Below, piece by piece: positions 1-36,912 of a stretch of DNA of 64,000 bases. Both the position numbers and the translations under genes were made by a program. The first letter of the stretch is position 1. The number at the start of each line of letters is the position of its first letter. The notes beneath the pieces were generated by a model. That model was not told the origin of the DNA. It ran no database searches and saw only the letters and a program-made list of their open reading frames with translations. Origin of the DNA: Apostichopus japonicus. Its lineage: Eukaryota; Echinodermata; Holothuroidea; Aspidochirotida; Stichopodidae. The stretch spans positions 15,708,984 through 15,772,983 of the forward strand of contig NC_092564.1 of the NCBI RefSeq assembly GCF_037975245.1, given 5' to 3'.

Positions 1-908
1 ATTTTATTTATTTATTAATGTAATAGTTTGGAAGATTATTTTGAAAATAGAGGGCACAAGTATGCTAGGGAAAAAATAATGTCCCATCATAATGAAGAAA
101 TGGTGGTTATTAAAACCTTGATTCTCATGTTTTGAGCTCTCAGAGTAGCTCAGAAGCTCACATTCGTCTCTGATTTGACTACTTTTAGCTGTCAGCTTAA
201 GGAACGACAACAAGCATGGGTCCACTTGTGAGCCAAATGACAGAATTTGGCCAGGTAACAAATTTGAAAGGGAAGGTTTTGTCACACTTTCGTAATAGCA
301 AAGGAGAGGGGTGGGGGCAGGGGAGGGTGTTATACCAGTGGTTCAATTCTCTTTATTTTCTTTCAATCACGCAATTTATTATTTATGCTGTATATAGTGT
401 TTAGATTATTTTTAATTGTTGTTATTTCCCACTATTCTAACACCTTGCTCATGGTTGTATTCAAACTTGCATTCAGTACCTTTAACTGGTACATTATGGC
501 TGATTGACTTGGAGTGGAATTGCTCAGTTCAATTTACCTAATTTACATTGTACATTTTATCTCCTATTTATCATATGTTCACTTGTTATATTCTAATACA
601 TCGAAATACACAGTATTCAATACCATTTCTTTTTTCATCTTCTTTCTAACTATGTTTTGCGATGTTTAAAGAGGACATAACAAAATACAAAAAAAACTTA
701 GCAATCACTCTATAGGTTTGGTATATGTGATAAGGATAATTGTCATAAAAAACAACTTCCCCAAACAGCATTAAACCCACTTGTAAAACCCCTGGCCTTT
801 AGAACTTGCACGTACGCAATATGGACAAGTGATACCTACTATATTTGTTTTTTTTTTAAATCGATAGTAAGCGGGAATACTTTGGGTAGTCTTAGCAATT
901 ATTTCTTC

Positions 909-951
<43 letters not shown>

Positions 952-3129
952 ACAACTACTAGTGTTCTACTAGTCTCAACATATATGTGTGTGTGTGTGT
1001 GTATTTATATGTGTGTATATATTCATATATATGGGACATTTGTAAGTTATATGGGATCGATAATATATTCGAGAATAAAAAATATATTACACAGGACTGT
1101 TTGATCAAGATCTAAAGTGTAATGAGAAAAGTAAACGCAGTTAATGACTACGATTAACCTCACAGTGACATGGGAAACTCGAAGAGATTATCATTCGCAA
1201 ACGCCTTTGTGACATAGTAGCCTGTATTAAACTTTTAAAGTATAGCCCAAAGTTTTGATTGCGGTTAAATTCGCAATATCTTCATGCAAAAATTAGACGT
1301 AGATGAAGCCGTATATAGGACTATATACAAACAAAAAAACTCTGCAGCAAAGGTATATGGTATAAAGCTTTGTTCAATGACGTGACAGTGCAGAACACCC
1401 GCCCCCCCCCCCACCCCTAGATGTAGTGTTAAACCAACATATCAAATATATATCACGTCTTCGGGACTTTCATACGCTACAAACTTTACCCCCCCCATCC
1501 CTTCTATCCCCCATCACCCCGGCCTGTGACTGGACTTCCTCATTGGCGCCATACATCATTAAGTTCATTTTGTTTGCTCTTGGTATTACACATTCAGTAC
1601 ACTACAATATCGTGAAGACTCCGCAGAATGACGCAATGACTTAAATATTTGCAGAAATTACTTTGACTTATGGCTACAGCCGCTTTTGCAATAAATAAGT
1701 TAAACAACTTCTCAAACAAACGTTTGAAGATAATTTTAACAGGTGGGATGTTTAATTGGTAGACCATGACACGAGCGTGGCTTGTCGATTGTATAACTAT
1801 CGGCGCATTGTCGTTGGGGGGGGGGGGGGAGAAAAGGTATGATACCAAAAATAATAAATAAAACAATAAGAAAAGTCTTTTATCGCAACAACCATACATA
1901 CTCTATAGCATAAGAACCCATGCTTGTGATTTTGGTATAAGTAGTCACCTTTCACCTTTTAACTCGCAATAGACGGGTGTCATCCCACTAACATGGCATC
2001 AATTCATCCCCATTTTTCTTTATTACTTGTTTGAACGTGACTGCAGGGCGTGCAGGGATGCATGACTATGACATTTTCAAGGTACTTTGATCCTAGCTTG
2101 AAATGCTCTCACTGACCAAACAAGGTATGTCAATTTTTAACTATTTGATTCGCTGAGTGGGCTCTCTGTTTACTGTTTATTGATAAGGTTTATAGTTTGA
2201 GTGACTAACACCCATCCAGTCATCCATCATGTTATGCTAATACTGTATTAACCATTATTTAAGTAATAATAATATGTATAGTCCTTGGAAAATTTGACAG
2301 GAGAGGGGACTCAATAAATCACTTCTTAGCTAGCCGGTACAACGTTCGACCCCATGTTTTGCCATATATGACGCTATACATGTGAGCTAAGCCTTAGTTA
2401 TGAGATGATTTGATAGTGACGTATAATTGTCCAAGGCAAAATATGTCAAAAAGTTTGCAAAGTCTCATATAGCCTGTAGTCGGACTATGCCTGTCCTTAA
2501 ATGCCCTAGCCCGAACTTTCAGTAAGATTCTGCATATATTCCTCACTACACGGCTGTTCCCACACCTCTGTTACCATTCGCCACAAAGTATTACTGCGGA
2601 GTGATATTTCGAGGGATCAGTGAGCGATTTGGAAAGTTCCCCGGGCTGTGGGGCTGTGGGATGGGAATTCACATAACAGACTAAATCGAGACATTCTAAA
2701 GATGTCACGGTATACCTAACAAGGTATCACACCAACAATGAGAGTAATGTACATTCGCTTTAGAAAAAGGTATTTTCCTATATGATATAGAGATATAAAT
2801 CAAAGAACAGATGGTGTGAAAATAAGGAGGATTGAAGGGGATTAAAGCTGTGTAGAATTTCTTTTGTCTAAATGAGGACTATTATTACGAGAGAGCAATC
2901 AGAACAACCGGTTCACATGCACAGTAGTTGTTGTGTTCTCTGTGTGTATTGGGTGATCAAGAAGGGATTTGGGTTAGGTATGCTAAACTTGTTCCTTTTA
3001 TAGCACAAACTTTAAAATGCCACCTTATGGATATAAATGCAAGTGCCATGATAGGCCAAGCCATCAGCTATCTTGTGTTCGGTAGGATATGGCAGTTGAA
3101 AAACTATTTCTTGTTGGCAGAATAGATGT
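1..3129. other. Intergenic, no gene recognised
   Basis: No open frame here shows family similarity, splice structure or coding bias that I can defend. The stretch holds an AT dinucleotide run near 918-951, a GT run near 987-1002, and poly-C/poly-G tracts near 1402 and 1816. The short open frames present overlap low-complexity sequence. Confidence 0.6.
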
Positions 3130-4466
3130 CAGGGGCGTATCCAGGGGGGGGCGCAACAGGCGCGCGCCCCCCCTATTGGCCGTCACCAAAAAAAAAAAAG
3201 TTTAGCCAAAAAAAAAAAAAAAAATTGATGACGACCTTTATGTGAGATGTCGGTGATCGCTCAACCCCCCCCCCCTCCCGTATGCTTTATTTTTTGTTTG
3301 CCAAATAAAGATTCTGGCGAAGTTCGGCGGCATAATAGTTTTAGAAACATAGATGGTAATTGTGTTTGTATTATCACTATAAACACTAAGTGACATGCCA
3401 GCCATACTAAATTGTGCATTTTGTGTCCATATTTACTGGAAATGTTGCTTATTATTAAGGTCGAAAAATGGATCACATATGGCCATGGGCGGCGATCCTG
3501 GGTGGAGGGGGGATATATCCCCCCATGAAAATGGGTGGAGGGGATGTAATGCACCATATCCCCCCCCCCCCCACCAAATGCCAGGGATAAGAATATTTTC
3601 ATGCCTACATTTATGCATCTTCGTTAATGTACGGCTCTTTTTTAGCTTCATTTCTCGCCTACCATAAACGCAGTGCGATCTTTTCAAATAAAGCGTCTTT
3701 ATAAAGCAAAAATAGTTGACTGTAGGCTTCATTGGCCCTATAACAACAAAATGTATTATTGCGCCCACGGTATTGATATAGTACATATATGCACCCTCAT
3801 AGTATTCATAGAGGCCCTATAGTAGGCCTACACACGTACATGTTCCCTCGAACAGCTGAGAATCTCATGTAACCAGGGTAATGCTTAATACACGTTTCAC
3901 CTGGATGCCCTAGCAATCGGTACCTAGGAATGTCACTATGTGTAATTGTGTATTGCATGTGTATAGGCCTATAATAGCCTGCATGAGGCCATTTTCTTCA
4001 TCGAATAATATAAAAGAGCTCTCGAACATTCTAACGTTGCGCCTGAAACAAGATTGACAGGGGCAATTTTCCCAAAATAACACCCGAAATTAAAAAAAAA
4101 GTATTTTGGATCCTGATTATGAGATATTTCGGACATGACATCCCTATTTTAAAGTTGGGTATATGCCGCTTGGAAACCTCGGGAAGTGCCGTTTCCGGCC
4201 ATCTAGAGGGTTTGTTAATCCCAAAATTTTCTTGTACGCTTCGCGCCAACTCATGGTGGCGCTACGCTTAGATAGTCAACAAGGTCATATCCCCCCCCCC
4301 CCCACTCGGAAGTACTGATCGCCGCCCATGCATATGACACCATTTTGCATTTCAGCCCTTCTTCGAAAGCAAAAATTGTACACCCCTCCCCTTAGACCCA
4401 TCCCCCAGGACGGCGATCATTCATGCCTGGCGCCCCCCCTATTGGAAAATCCTGGATACGCCCCTG
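3130..4466. mobile_element. Non-autonomous hAT-like element (outer, 1337 bp) with a second element nested inside
   Basis: The ends are perfect 16-bp terminal inverted repeats, CAGGGGCGTATCCAGG at 3130 and its complement ending at 4466. They are flanked by a 5-bp direct repeat GATGT (3125-3129 and 4467-4471). CAGGGGCG-type termini are typical of hAT-superfamily MITEs. The usual hAT duplication is 8 bp; only 5 bp match here. There is no transposase open frame. The interior contains poly-C and poly-A tracts and a nested element at 3484-4330. Confidence 0.75.
3484..4330. mobile_element. Nested hAT-like MITE (847 bp)
   Basis: Inverted termini CATGGGCGGCGATC (3484-3497) and complement (4317-4330) are bracketed by CATATGGC (3476-3483) and CATATGAC (4331-4338), an 8-bp target duplication with one mismatch. 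It lies wholly inside the 3130-4466 element, so it inserted later. An internal module near 4220-4276 (GCGCCAACTCATGGTGGCGC) resembles internal modules of the hAT copies at 9781, 29337, 44489 and 46450, which suggests related or recombined families. A third terminus of this type starts at 44462. Confidence 0.75.
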
Positions 4467-4599
4467 GATGTTGAATCGGGTAAACCATGGTATACACTCG
4501 TTACTAATTAGAGCTAGGACAGGGACGCAACCATCTACGTACGGGGGGGGGGGGCTTATATATTATATCGTCCAGGAGTGGGGTCTAATGGGAGAGGTG

Positions 4600-4776
4600 G
4601 CCGCAAGCTGCAAGCTGACCGAAGTCAGTCTCTTAGATTCATATTTTAACGTCCATGTTTATGAATTGTCAATTATCAACAACTCTGTAACTTGACGACA
4701 TACATTAATCTTGGAGTGACTCGAACTCGGGACCTTATGATTGAAATGCACCGGCGTTAACCACTGAGCTAACACA
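4600..4776 (-). mobile_element. tRNA-derived SINE copy 1 (3'-truncated)
   Basis: Read on the minus strand it begins with a tRNA-like head: A-box TTAGCTCAGTGGTTAACG and B-box region GGTCCCGAGTTCGAGTCAC. A family-specific body with the stem GACTGACTTCGGTCAGC follows. It matches the copies at 8939, 24084 and 60750. This copy lacks the tail with the CATA repeat. Confidence 0.8.
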
Positions 4777-7700
4777 CGTGGTAATAATTAAAAGATAAAA
4801 ACGATTAATATTGTGGTAGACGGATATAAGTGATGCTCTTCTATTTTCACTAACACTCAAACAAGTCACCAGTTTGTAATATACAGCAAAGGTTTGCACT
4901 TATCAAATAATTTCCTTGAATTGAGTGCACCGAAATATCCAGCTCGTTCGTCACCGTTATATACATTATTGTACAATGGAACTGAGATAACAAAATTGTA
5001 TCGTTTGAAGTATAGCGTATTCACATATACGGAAACATTCGGGACAAAGAAAAGTAAAGAATTTTCGGCTATAACTTTATCAAACATAATGGGAATGTCC
5101 CTTGTGACATGCTAAATTGACTGTCTGTTGTTTCATGGAATTAAGATTAAGATTAAGAAAAAAAACTGGCGGTTTAGCTATTACATGTGAAGCACGCCCT
5201 AAGTTAGTGTCATAAAACATAACTTACATAATTATAAGGAAAAAATTCAAGCAAGAGGATTGTGATCGTGGAAATAACCTTATCAACAGATTGGGAACGC
5301 CCCTTATATCAAATCAGGGCAAATAAAATATCTGTTGTTTGGTTTGTGTATTGTTATTTTTTTTTTTGGGGGGGGGGGGGGTTGTAAGAATAATAACAGT
5401 ATTGAACAGTGTTGCTACTGAAATGAATGCCAATATTAATTCCTGTTAATAGGTTCATTTTGTTCACTGATTCAACATTTACAAAAACCCATCTCCATTA
5501 CAGTAAAATAAGACAATGCAGCACATGTGGCTCGATGATGTCATATTTAGACTTGCTTAAGTCTTCGCCCTTTGTGGAAAGGACCGCTAAGTCTATGATA
5601 TCTCCCAAATGGAATAAGATATTACTTAGCCGTTTGTGGAAGGTTGTTCATGAAAAGCAATCTCTACCATGCACAGAGAAAAATAAATGATGGTTGGTTC
5701 TAACTCCCTGTTAACCTAAGAGGGAAAATAGTTTGCGGTTATAAAATACTTGTTGAAAAAGTTTGAGTATTTAGTGGGTTATTTGACTTTAATATATATG
5801 AATATTAGTTCCTGCATGCCTTTGAGTTATGGCTGGAAGAATTACAGCACAATTTAAATGTTATCAAGTATTGGCCACAAATAGGCTAGAAATACAAAAT
5901 AATGGGAAGCTATAGTACAAACCTATATTGAGTATTTTACATAAATTCTCAAGGTATTTTTTTCACTCTATACACTGAGACATCGCATATTGTCTCATTT
6001 AACACTCATGTCTTCAAATAATTTTACAGTTCACAAAGACCACAGAAAAAAGTTAATGCAAATTAGTTTCAAAACCGTTTAAAGCACGATTAAAAGCGGT
6101 AGCATCGATTACTGCTGTTCTGTAATTCATTCCCCCCCCCCCCCCAATTGATTAAACATATAAGCAACATCTTAACCGGCACTCAGTTCTCAAGAGGTCT
6201 TTACCTGTTACCAACACTACTTAAAGAGGTAATTTCGCATTAGCCTGTTTCAAGTCATCTTTTGTAACGTTGGTACGTTTTATCTGAGAACGAATATAAG
6301 CCGCGAGCGTTTTGCTGGGGGCCAGAGGTTGGAAGATGGGTAAATGTGACACCTGCCTGATATTGAGGTTGAGGTTCAATAATCCTTAATACTCCATCCG
6401 CCACAACAAAGCTGGCAATGAACACTTTAAAACAAACCTATGACCATTCAATTTCAACACTTCTTCCAACTTTTCATTCGAACTGGCAGCTTCCCTTCAT
6501 CCAACAGCAACAATATGTGCTAGCTAACTTACTCTGACATATACATCACACATGCACTGTAGGGGTAAGGCAAAAGACGCGACTTTTCTCTGTGGTTACC
6601 CATGTGTGGAAAAGACGCAGTCCAAATAAATCTTCTTTCAGTTATTTAACCCACTTTTCGCAACTGAGGACGGACTAGAAGTCCGAAATATACATTGTTA
6701 GTATATTTGTTTTGTTATCTTGCTGCAGTTTTCTTTTTGCCAGACTCATGAAAGCGTTTCGTTTCAAATAAATACAAGAAAATAACGATGTTCATGCATG
6801 CCAGAACTATGTTTACTTGAGTTGTCGGTTTGCGTCGATTTGGTATGCATGCTAGATAACGTTCATGAATATACATGTTCGTTGCCAGGAGTTCTGAGTT
6901 ATGGGGCGGGACCAGCAAATTAAGGAGGGGCACAATATCTGTGTCCTGTAAGTTGCAGTGAAACAACTGCTCAATGTTTTTTCGCTACTATTCGACAAGC
7001 TATAAAGTATAGTATAGGCTATGAAAATACGGTAGCCTATTATAGTATAACATATTTCATGTCATTGTGCTACTGTAGTAACTTACGGGGAGCACCATCC
7101 AAAAGTAACACTGTATACTGATACGCCTTCCATCGTTTAAAGGGTGTGAAGACTCGCGCAAAAAGAAACGTCTAATGCCGGTAAACTGACCTAGTTTAGA
7201 ATGAGGTGTAACAGAAGTGTTAGACACCGCCATCGATCCCAGAAAATACGCACACAGCTTGCTACCTTCGGTAATTAGACACTAGTGTACAGACAGTATA
7301 CAGCTGCGGTCAATTCCCACAGCACAGTGTACACACGATACAACGATGGACATCTCAGGTCCAGCTAAAGATAACAAGGTATTACGTTTCATTACTGTCT
7401 GCATTTTGTAGGGACAAGCAGAAAACTTCACTTGCAAGCAACGGAGAGTTAACTTTTTCAGAGCGTGGCACGCGATTTGGGGCGAGTCTTCAATGCCTTT
7501 AAAATAAAAACTGATGCACAACTATATTGACAATCTGCCCATGGGGGAACAATGCCCCCCCTCCCACTCCCCTTCCCTCTACATCCACGTGCCAGCCAGG
7601 ATGCTGGCATTTGAGAAAACATAATCTGCTGCTCGTGATTAACTATACCAAAGAACGATAAAATTATGGCCCAAAATTTGTTAGTTTCCTGGCTTTGGTA

Positions 7701-8112
7701 TGTACCATTGATGCAACTAAATAACCGGAACTATTGACATAATATACTAGCAGTGATCACATACAGTGTAAACGGTTAAAGGTTTTTTGCCTTTAGCTTT
7801 ACTCATGCCATCAATTTAAAAGCCATCTTTCCAGACCAAGGTGTTAACGAGTTTCATAGTTCTGTCGCAATACGCGCAATATCTCTCATAATAGACTTTG
7901 ACCTACGAAAGGAAGGATATCGCTTTCCATCGTATTCATTGGTGATATATAAAGAAACACGAGGGTGTTATTATCACTAACAACGTACCGGTTACTGCCA
8001 TTTCACAATCATAACTGACTTCGTTAAGCACACATCTATTATATACCAACGCGATTAACAACAGAAAAGAGTCTTAATTCGTCAACAAAGGAGAATATTG
8101 TAAAGCAGAATA
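4777..8112. other. Intergenic upstream of esterase gene A
   Basis: No gene recognised. The stretch contains a diverged repeat at about 5524-5720, poly-G near 5367 and poly-C near 6133. The final few hundred bases before 8113 should hold the promoter and 5' untranslated region of gene A, but I see no decisive TATA or initiator element. Confidence 0.5.
5524..5720. repeat. Diverged interspersed repeat, copy 1
   Basis: About 200 bp (TGTGGCTCGATGATGTCAT...) recognisably resembles 15479-15650, with shared blocks GATGATGTCATA, TAGACTTGCT, TATGATATCTC and ATGGTTGG. I cannot assign it to a family. Confidence 0.6.
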
Positions 8113-33159
<25,047 letters not shown>

Positions 33160-34130
33160 CCAACGAAATTATTCAAGTTATTCAAATGATCAGTTTGGCT
33201 ATTTTATGTGATTATATTAAGTTATGAAATCACACCTCAATTAATATTTCTTTAGGCCTAACTAGTTTTTTCTATCAGAGCATCTATGACGCGAAAGTCA
33301 ACAGGCACATCCTACCTATAGGGACACCATTGCAAGGTGAACACTTCCCAACCAACTTTGTATTTTCGGGTTTGTGCCTGCAAATCTTAATAATAGGGAG
33401 GGGTATGAATACGACGCCTTTAGGACTCCAGTGGGTGATAATCCGACACTTCTGCAAAGAAGTATTTGAACTTATTTCATCGAAACGGTTCTGTTGGATC
33501 ATACCAGTGGTGACTACAATGTCAAAGAGTTCTAAAGTAGTGTAGGTTACCTGTGTAATGAAATGACTGAACATATCGGCAATTTTTTATATTACGATTT
33601 TGCACTATTTTAGTCTATGGAGGTTAACAATGGTTGATACAAAATTAAAGTACGATATTTCATATTTTCTGTAGTCGATTCTTTTCTATTCCTTAAAGGT
33701 ATCGTCATGCCTTGAACTTGGGAAGTTTTTTTTCTGTTCTTCACTTGCTTTCGAAACAACTTTGTTCGATGCCTTTGCCTACCTCAGTATTTGAGAAAGT
33801 GGTCAGATGCTGGGTATACACACTTGTCTGTCGGATGGGGACGTTTAATGGCGGTCCCGGGTGCAGGAATGGGAGCAATTCACACCCCTGCCTCGTTATC
33901 CTCTGAACACTTATCGAAAAGAGAAGGACTGAAATAAGCCAGTATTCATCCACGATCTAACACGGATACTGTCTCAAATAAGATACTGTAAGGCTTCCTG
34001 ATCCTTGGGTCTCTTAAACTAAACTAAACCAAACGATGAAAACTTCAAATATTATCTCTTGTTAAAATAAGCGATACAGAGAATGGTCTTTTGTGCTGTG
34101 AGGGATGTTAAACAATACATCATGTCACAA
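33160..34130. other. Intergenic 3' of gene B
   Basis: No gene recognised. This should contain the gene B 3' UTR. A nearby tandem GTTATTCAA-like stutter follows the stop codon. Confidence 0.4.
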
Positions 34131-35352
34131 ACTAGAGCACCAATGGTGCAGAAGCTCATACCTTTTCGAGCTTAAAAATGTAGGGCCCACAAAACTTTAT
34201 GGCCCACCAAATTTCAGGCCATTTTTCAGATTCCACCAATTTTGGGCCCATGAGGGATAACCCCCCCCCCCCCTCCGTTAGCAGAATACTGGCCACACCA
34301 CTGGCTATAATTCCTATTTTCCCCCTTTAAATCCTGTTTTACCCACTCTCTCAAACAATACCACTGACCTACCCTATTAAACCTTCTCCCCTCTACCTGA
34401 GCAGACCTGAAGCACTCCTTGCCAAAATTTTGGCTGGCTGCCTACATACCTCAGGCTCAAAGACTTCTAAGAATCGGCAAGTGCTGATTGGCTATAGGGC
34501 TCTCATGCATACAGTTCAACAGTTAATAACAACTCCCAGTCCTGCTTTAATTCCACTAACCATGGAGGTAAAAACTGTTTTAACCTCCATGCACTAACAG
34601 CCTCTGCAGAGCTTAACCACAAATGTAAACAAACACTGCAGAGACTGGGAGACAAATTAAAGGAGCTTTGGCAAAAGGTGAAGGCTCAGATTTTTTTAAA
34701 CAATGGGGATTAATTGTAATTAACTTTTGACCAAAAAATTATTAGGCATCATCTTGTTTATACACAATCCAACAATCATCAGTTCAACTTTGAATATGAT
34801 CCATCAAAATCTTGAGGAGATTGAGATATTTGAAAATATTACAAAGAATGACCCCTGATGACCCCCTAAATGACATTTGACCTAAATTTTCCGAACACCC
34901 CTCATAACCCTCATCCCGAGGAACGTTGTGACCAAGTTTCATTACAACTGGCCATACACTGTACGAACAGGAAGCAATTTGAAAATATAGGGCCGCGGCC
35001 CGGGCCACAAAAGACCCCTAGTTGATCTTTGATCTCAAATTCATGAACAACCTGAAGGTAAAACTTCCATAGTACTATCGTGACAAACCCTCAACATTGT
35101 ACCATGGAATCTGTAGGAGAAGAAGCATTTTGCGTACTTCCACAAAATGGCCCATTACGGCCCACAGGTGACCATTGACCCCAAATTTCGGACCATATCT
35201 GATGGCCCTATACCCAATGGTCCTTGTGTCCAAGTTTCATGAAATTCCATCAAACACTGTGTGAGTGGGAGCGGTTTTACCAATTGTTGACGGATAGAGT
35301 GATAGACGCCGCACTGCAACAATAGCTCACACCAGCATGCTGGTATGAGCTA
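34131..35352. repeat. 1.2-kb interspersed repeat, copy 1
   Basis: It is about 90% similar by eye to 56622-57815. It starts ACTAGAGCACCAATGGTGC and ends with a hairpin (CACCAGCATGCTGGT) followed by ATGAGCTAAAAA. The terminal GATAGAGT octamer occurs about once here and is expanded in copy 2. I see no open frame of a known transposase or reverse transcriptase. The class is unassigned. Confidence 0.85.
34554..34598. mobile_element. 31-bp palindromic micro-insertion with 7-bp direct repeats
   Basis: The near-perfect palindrome at 34561-34591 (arms begin CATGGAGGT, one mismatched pair) is flanked by CACTAAC at 34554-34560 and 34592-34598. The second copy of the host repeat has the empty site with a single CACTAAC (57002-57008), so this is a genuine insertion with target duplication. 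Confidence 0.85.
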
Positions 35353-36912
35353 AAAATGGTATGGTTGTGGAATATAGCACTAATTTGCATCTACAAGCAC
35401 TCATAAATCATAATTATACAAAAAGTTACATAAATTAGAAATAAATTCTACAAAACATACTTCCCTCCCTAAGGATGGTGTTTAATTAAAGAGGTTCACA
35501 TTTTCGTAAAAGCACCACCCCGTAGAAAACCCTGTGCAGCCTGGTGAAAGAATGAAACCAGTGACACTTAACTGACAAAGGGTAAACAGGGGTACAACCC
35601 CCCCCCCCTTACACACCACTGGACCCCTCCCATTTATATCTCCCAATGCAGTCGTTTGTATCTCTAATACTGTAGCACTGTATGGTGAGCACAATGAAAG
35701 CAGGTAGAAACATAAAAATCAACTCACACAAGTCAAGACAATGAGAAAATGGCACAGAACAAGTGAGAACTTAATAACAAATCTGAATTTTATTTAATAT
35801 GTTTAATTACACAATATGAAAAGAATGCATTCTTATCACACACAGTCACTAATTAAAATTTGACAAACTTCCTTCCTTTGGGTACAGATATAAATGAAAG
35901 GAACAACAAAGTCTCAATTTTACAATTTATGTATATATGGTATGACGACTGTGAAGTGAAGCACATTGATTCAATTCTTCAAATATGGAACAAGCGACTG
36001 CTAAGGCGAAGAGTTGGACCAATGTGCTTCCTTCCATGTCATACAGTATGATGATACCCATCAGGAAGTGATTGAAAACCACTGCCATTATGACAAATCT
36101 TTTAAAATGAACCATAAATATCACAAATAAAACACGAATATCTTCTCCAATAACAAAACATTATACAAGTTGCCAGGACAAACAATTCATTTACACAAGA
36201 CAACTTCAACTCCATCAGATATGTTCACAACGTCCACATTACTCAAGGACAGGGTTTGCCCATTCTGTGAAAATTTGACAGGAATTGCTTCATTCTCCTA
36301 TGGACATCACACTGCTAACTGTGTGAAAGAATGTGGCAGTAATAGACCCATCTACAGTAGGCATCCGTGCACCCAAACGTTCCAACTATATTATACGTAG
36401 ACAAAATTACAGAATGATACAAAACTGGCAACTACTGTATATGCATGGAACAGTAAAACTTGATCATTATCCACTGCACTGTGGGCAAATAATTGTAAAT
36501 TTCACCTTAAACCACTCTGCAACTCTCTCCCATTCCCACATCCCCCAACATAACCATTGTGAATGACCAGATGATAAATATGGCACTGTCATAATAGCCT
36601 TAATAAAAATATACAGTCAGTCTAAGTTATTGTACACATATAACTATCAATGTTCCTGCTGGTATGCCTATTCATGGCTTTATTTTGAGCCCAGAAGGAG
36701 CTGTTAATTGTTCCATTATCATTACAAGTAAAATCTTCTATATTTAATACTGTTGTGTTGCTTAACAGATCTTTCTCTTAAACTTATTACAAGGGCTATA
36801 TAGCACTGTGGTTATATCCAAACTGTTTATTTTTAATACAATTTTATCATGTCACAGAGATCAATGCAAACTCACCAAATACTGACATCAATCCTTCAAA
36901 ACAATTTTTAAG
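35353..36912. other. Intergenic 3' of DNAAF4
   Basis: No gene recognised. Minus-strand AATAAA signals that could end DNAAF4 transcripts are present as TTTATT near 36825 and 36677. Confidence 0.4.

Noticed and set aside
3261-3786. Overlapping open frames on both strands
   Set aside because: They fall inside nested hAT elements with poly-G/C runs; no conserved protein is visible.
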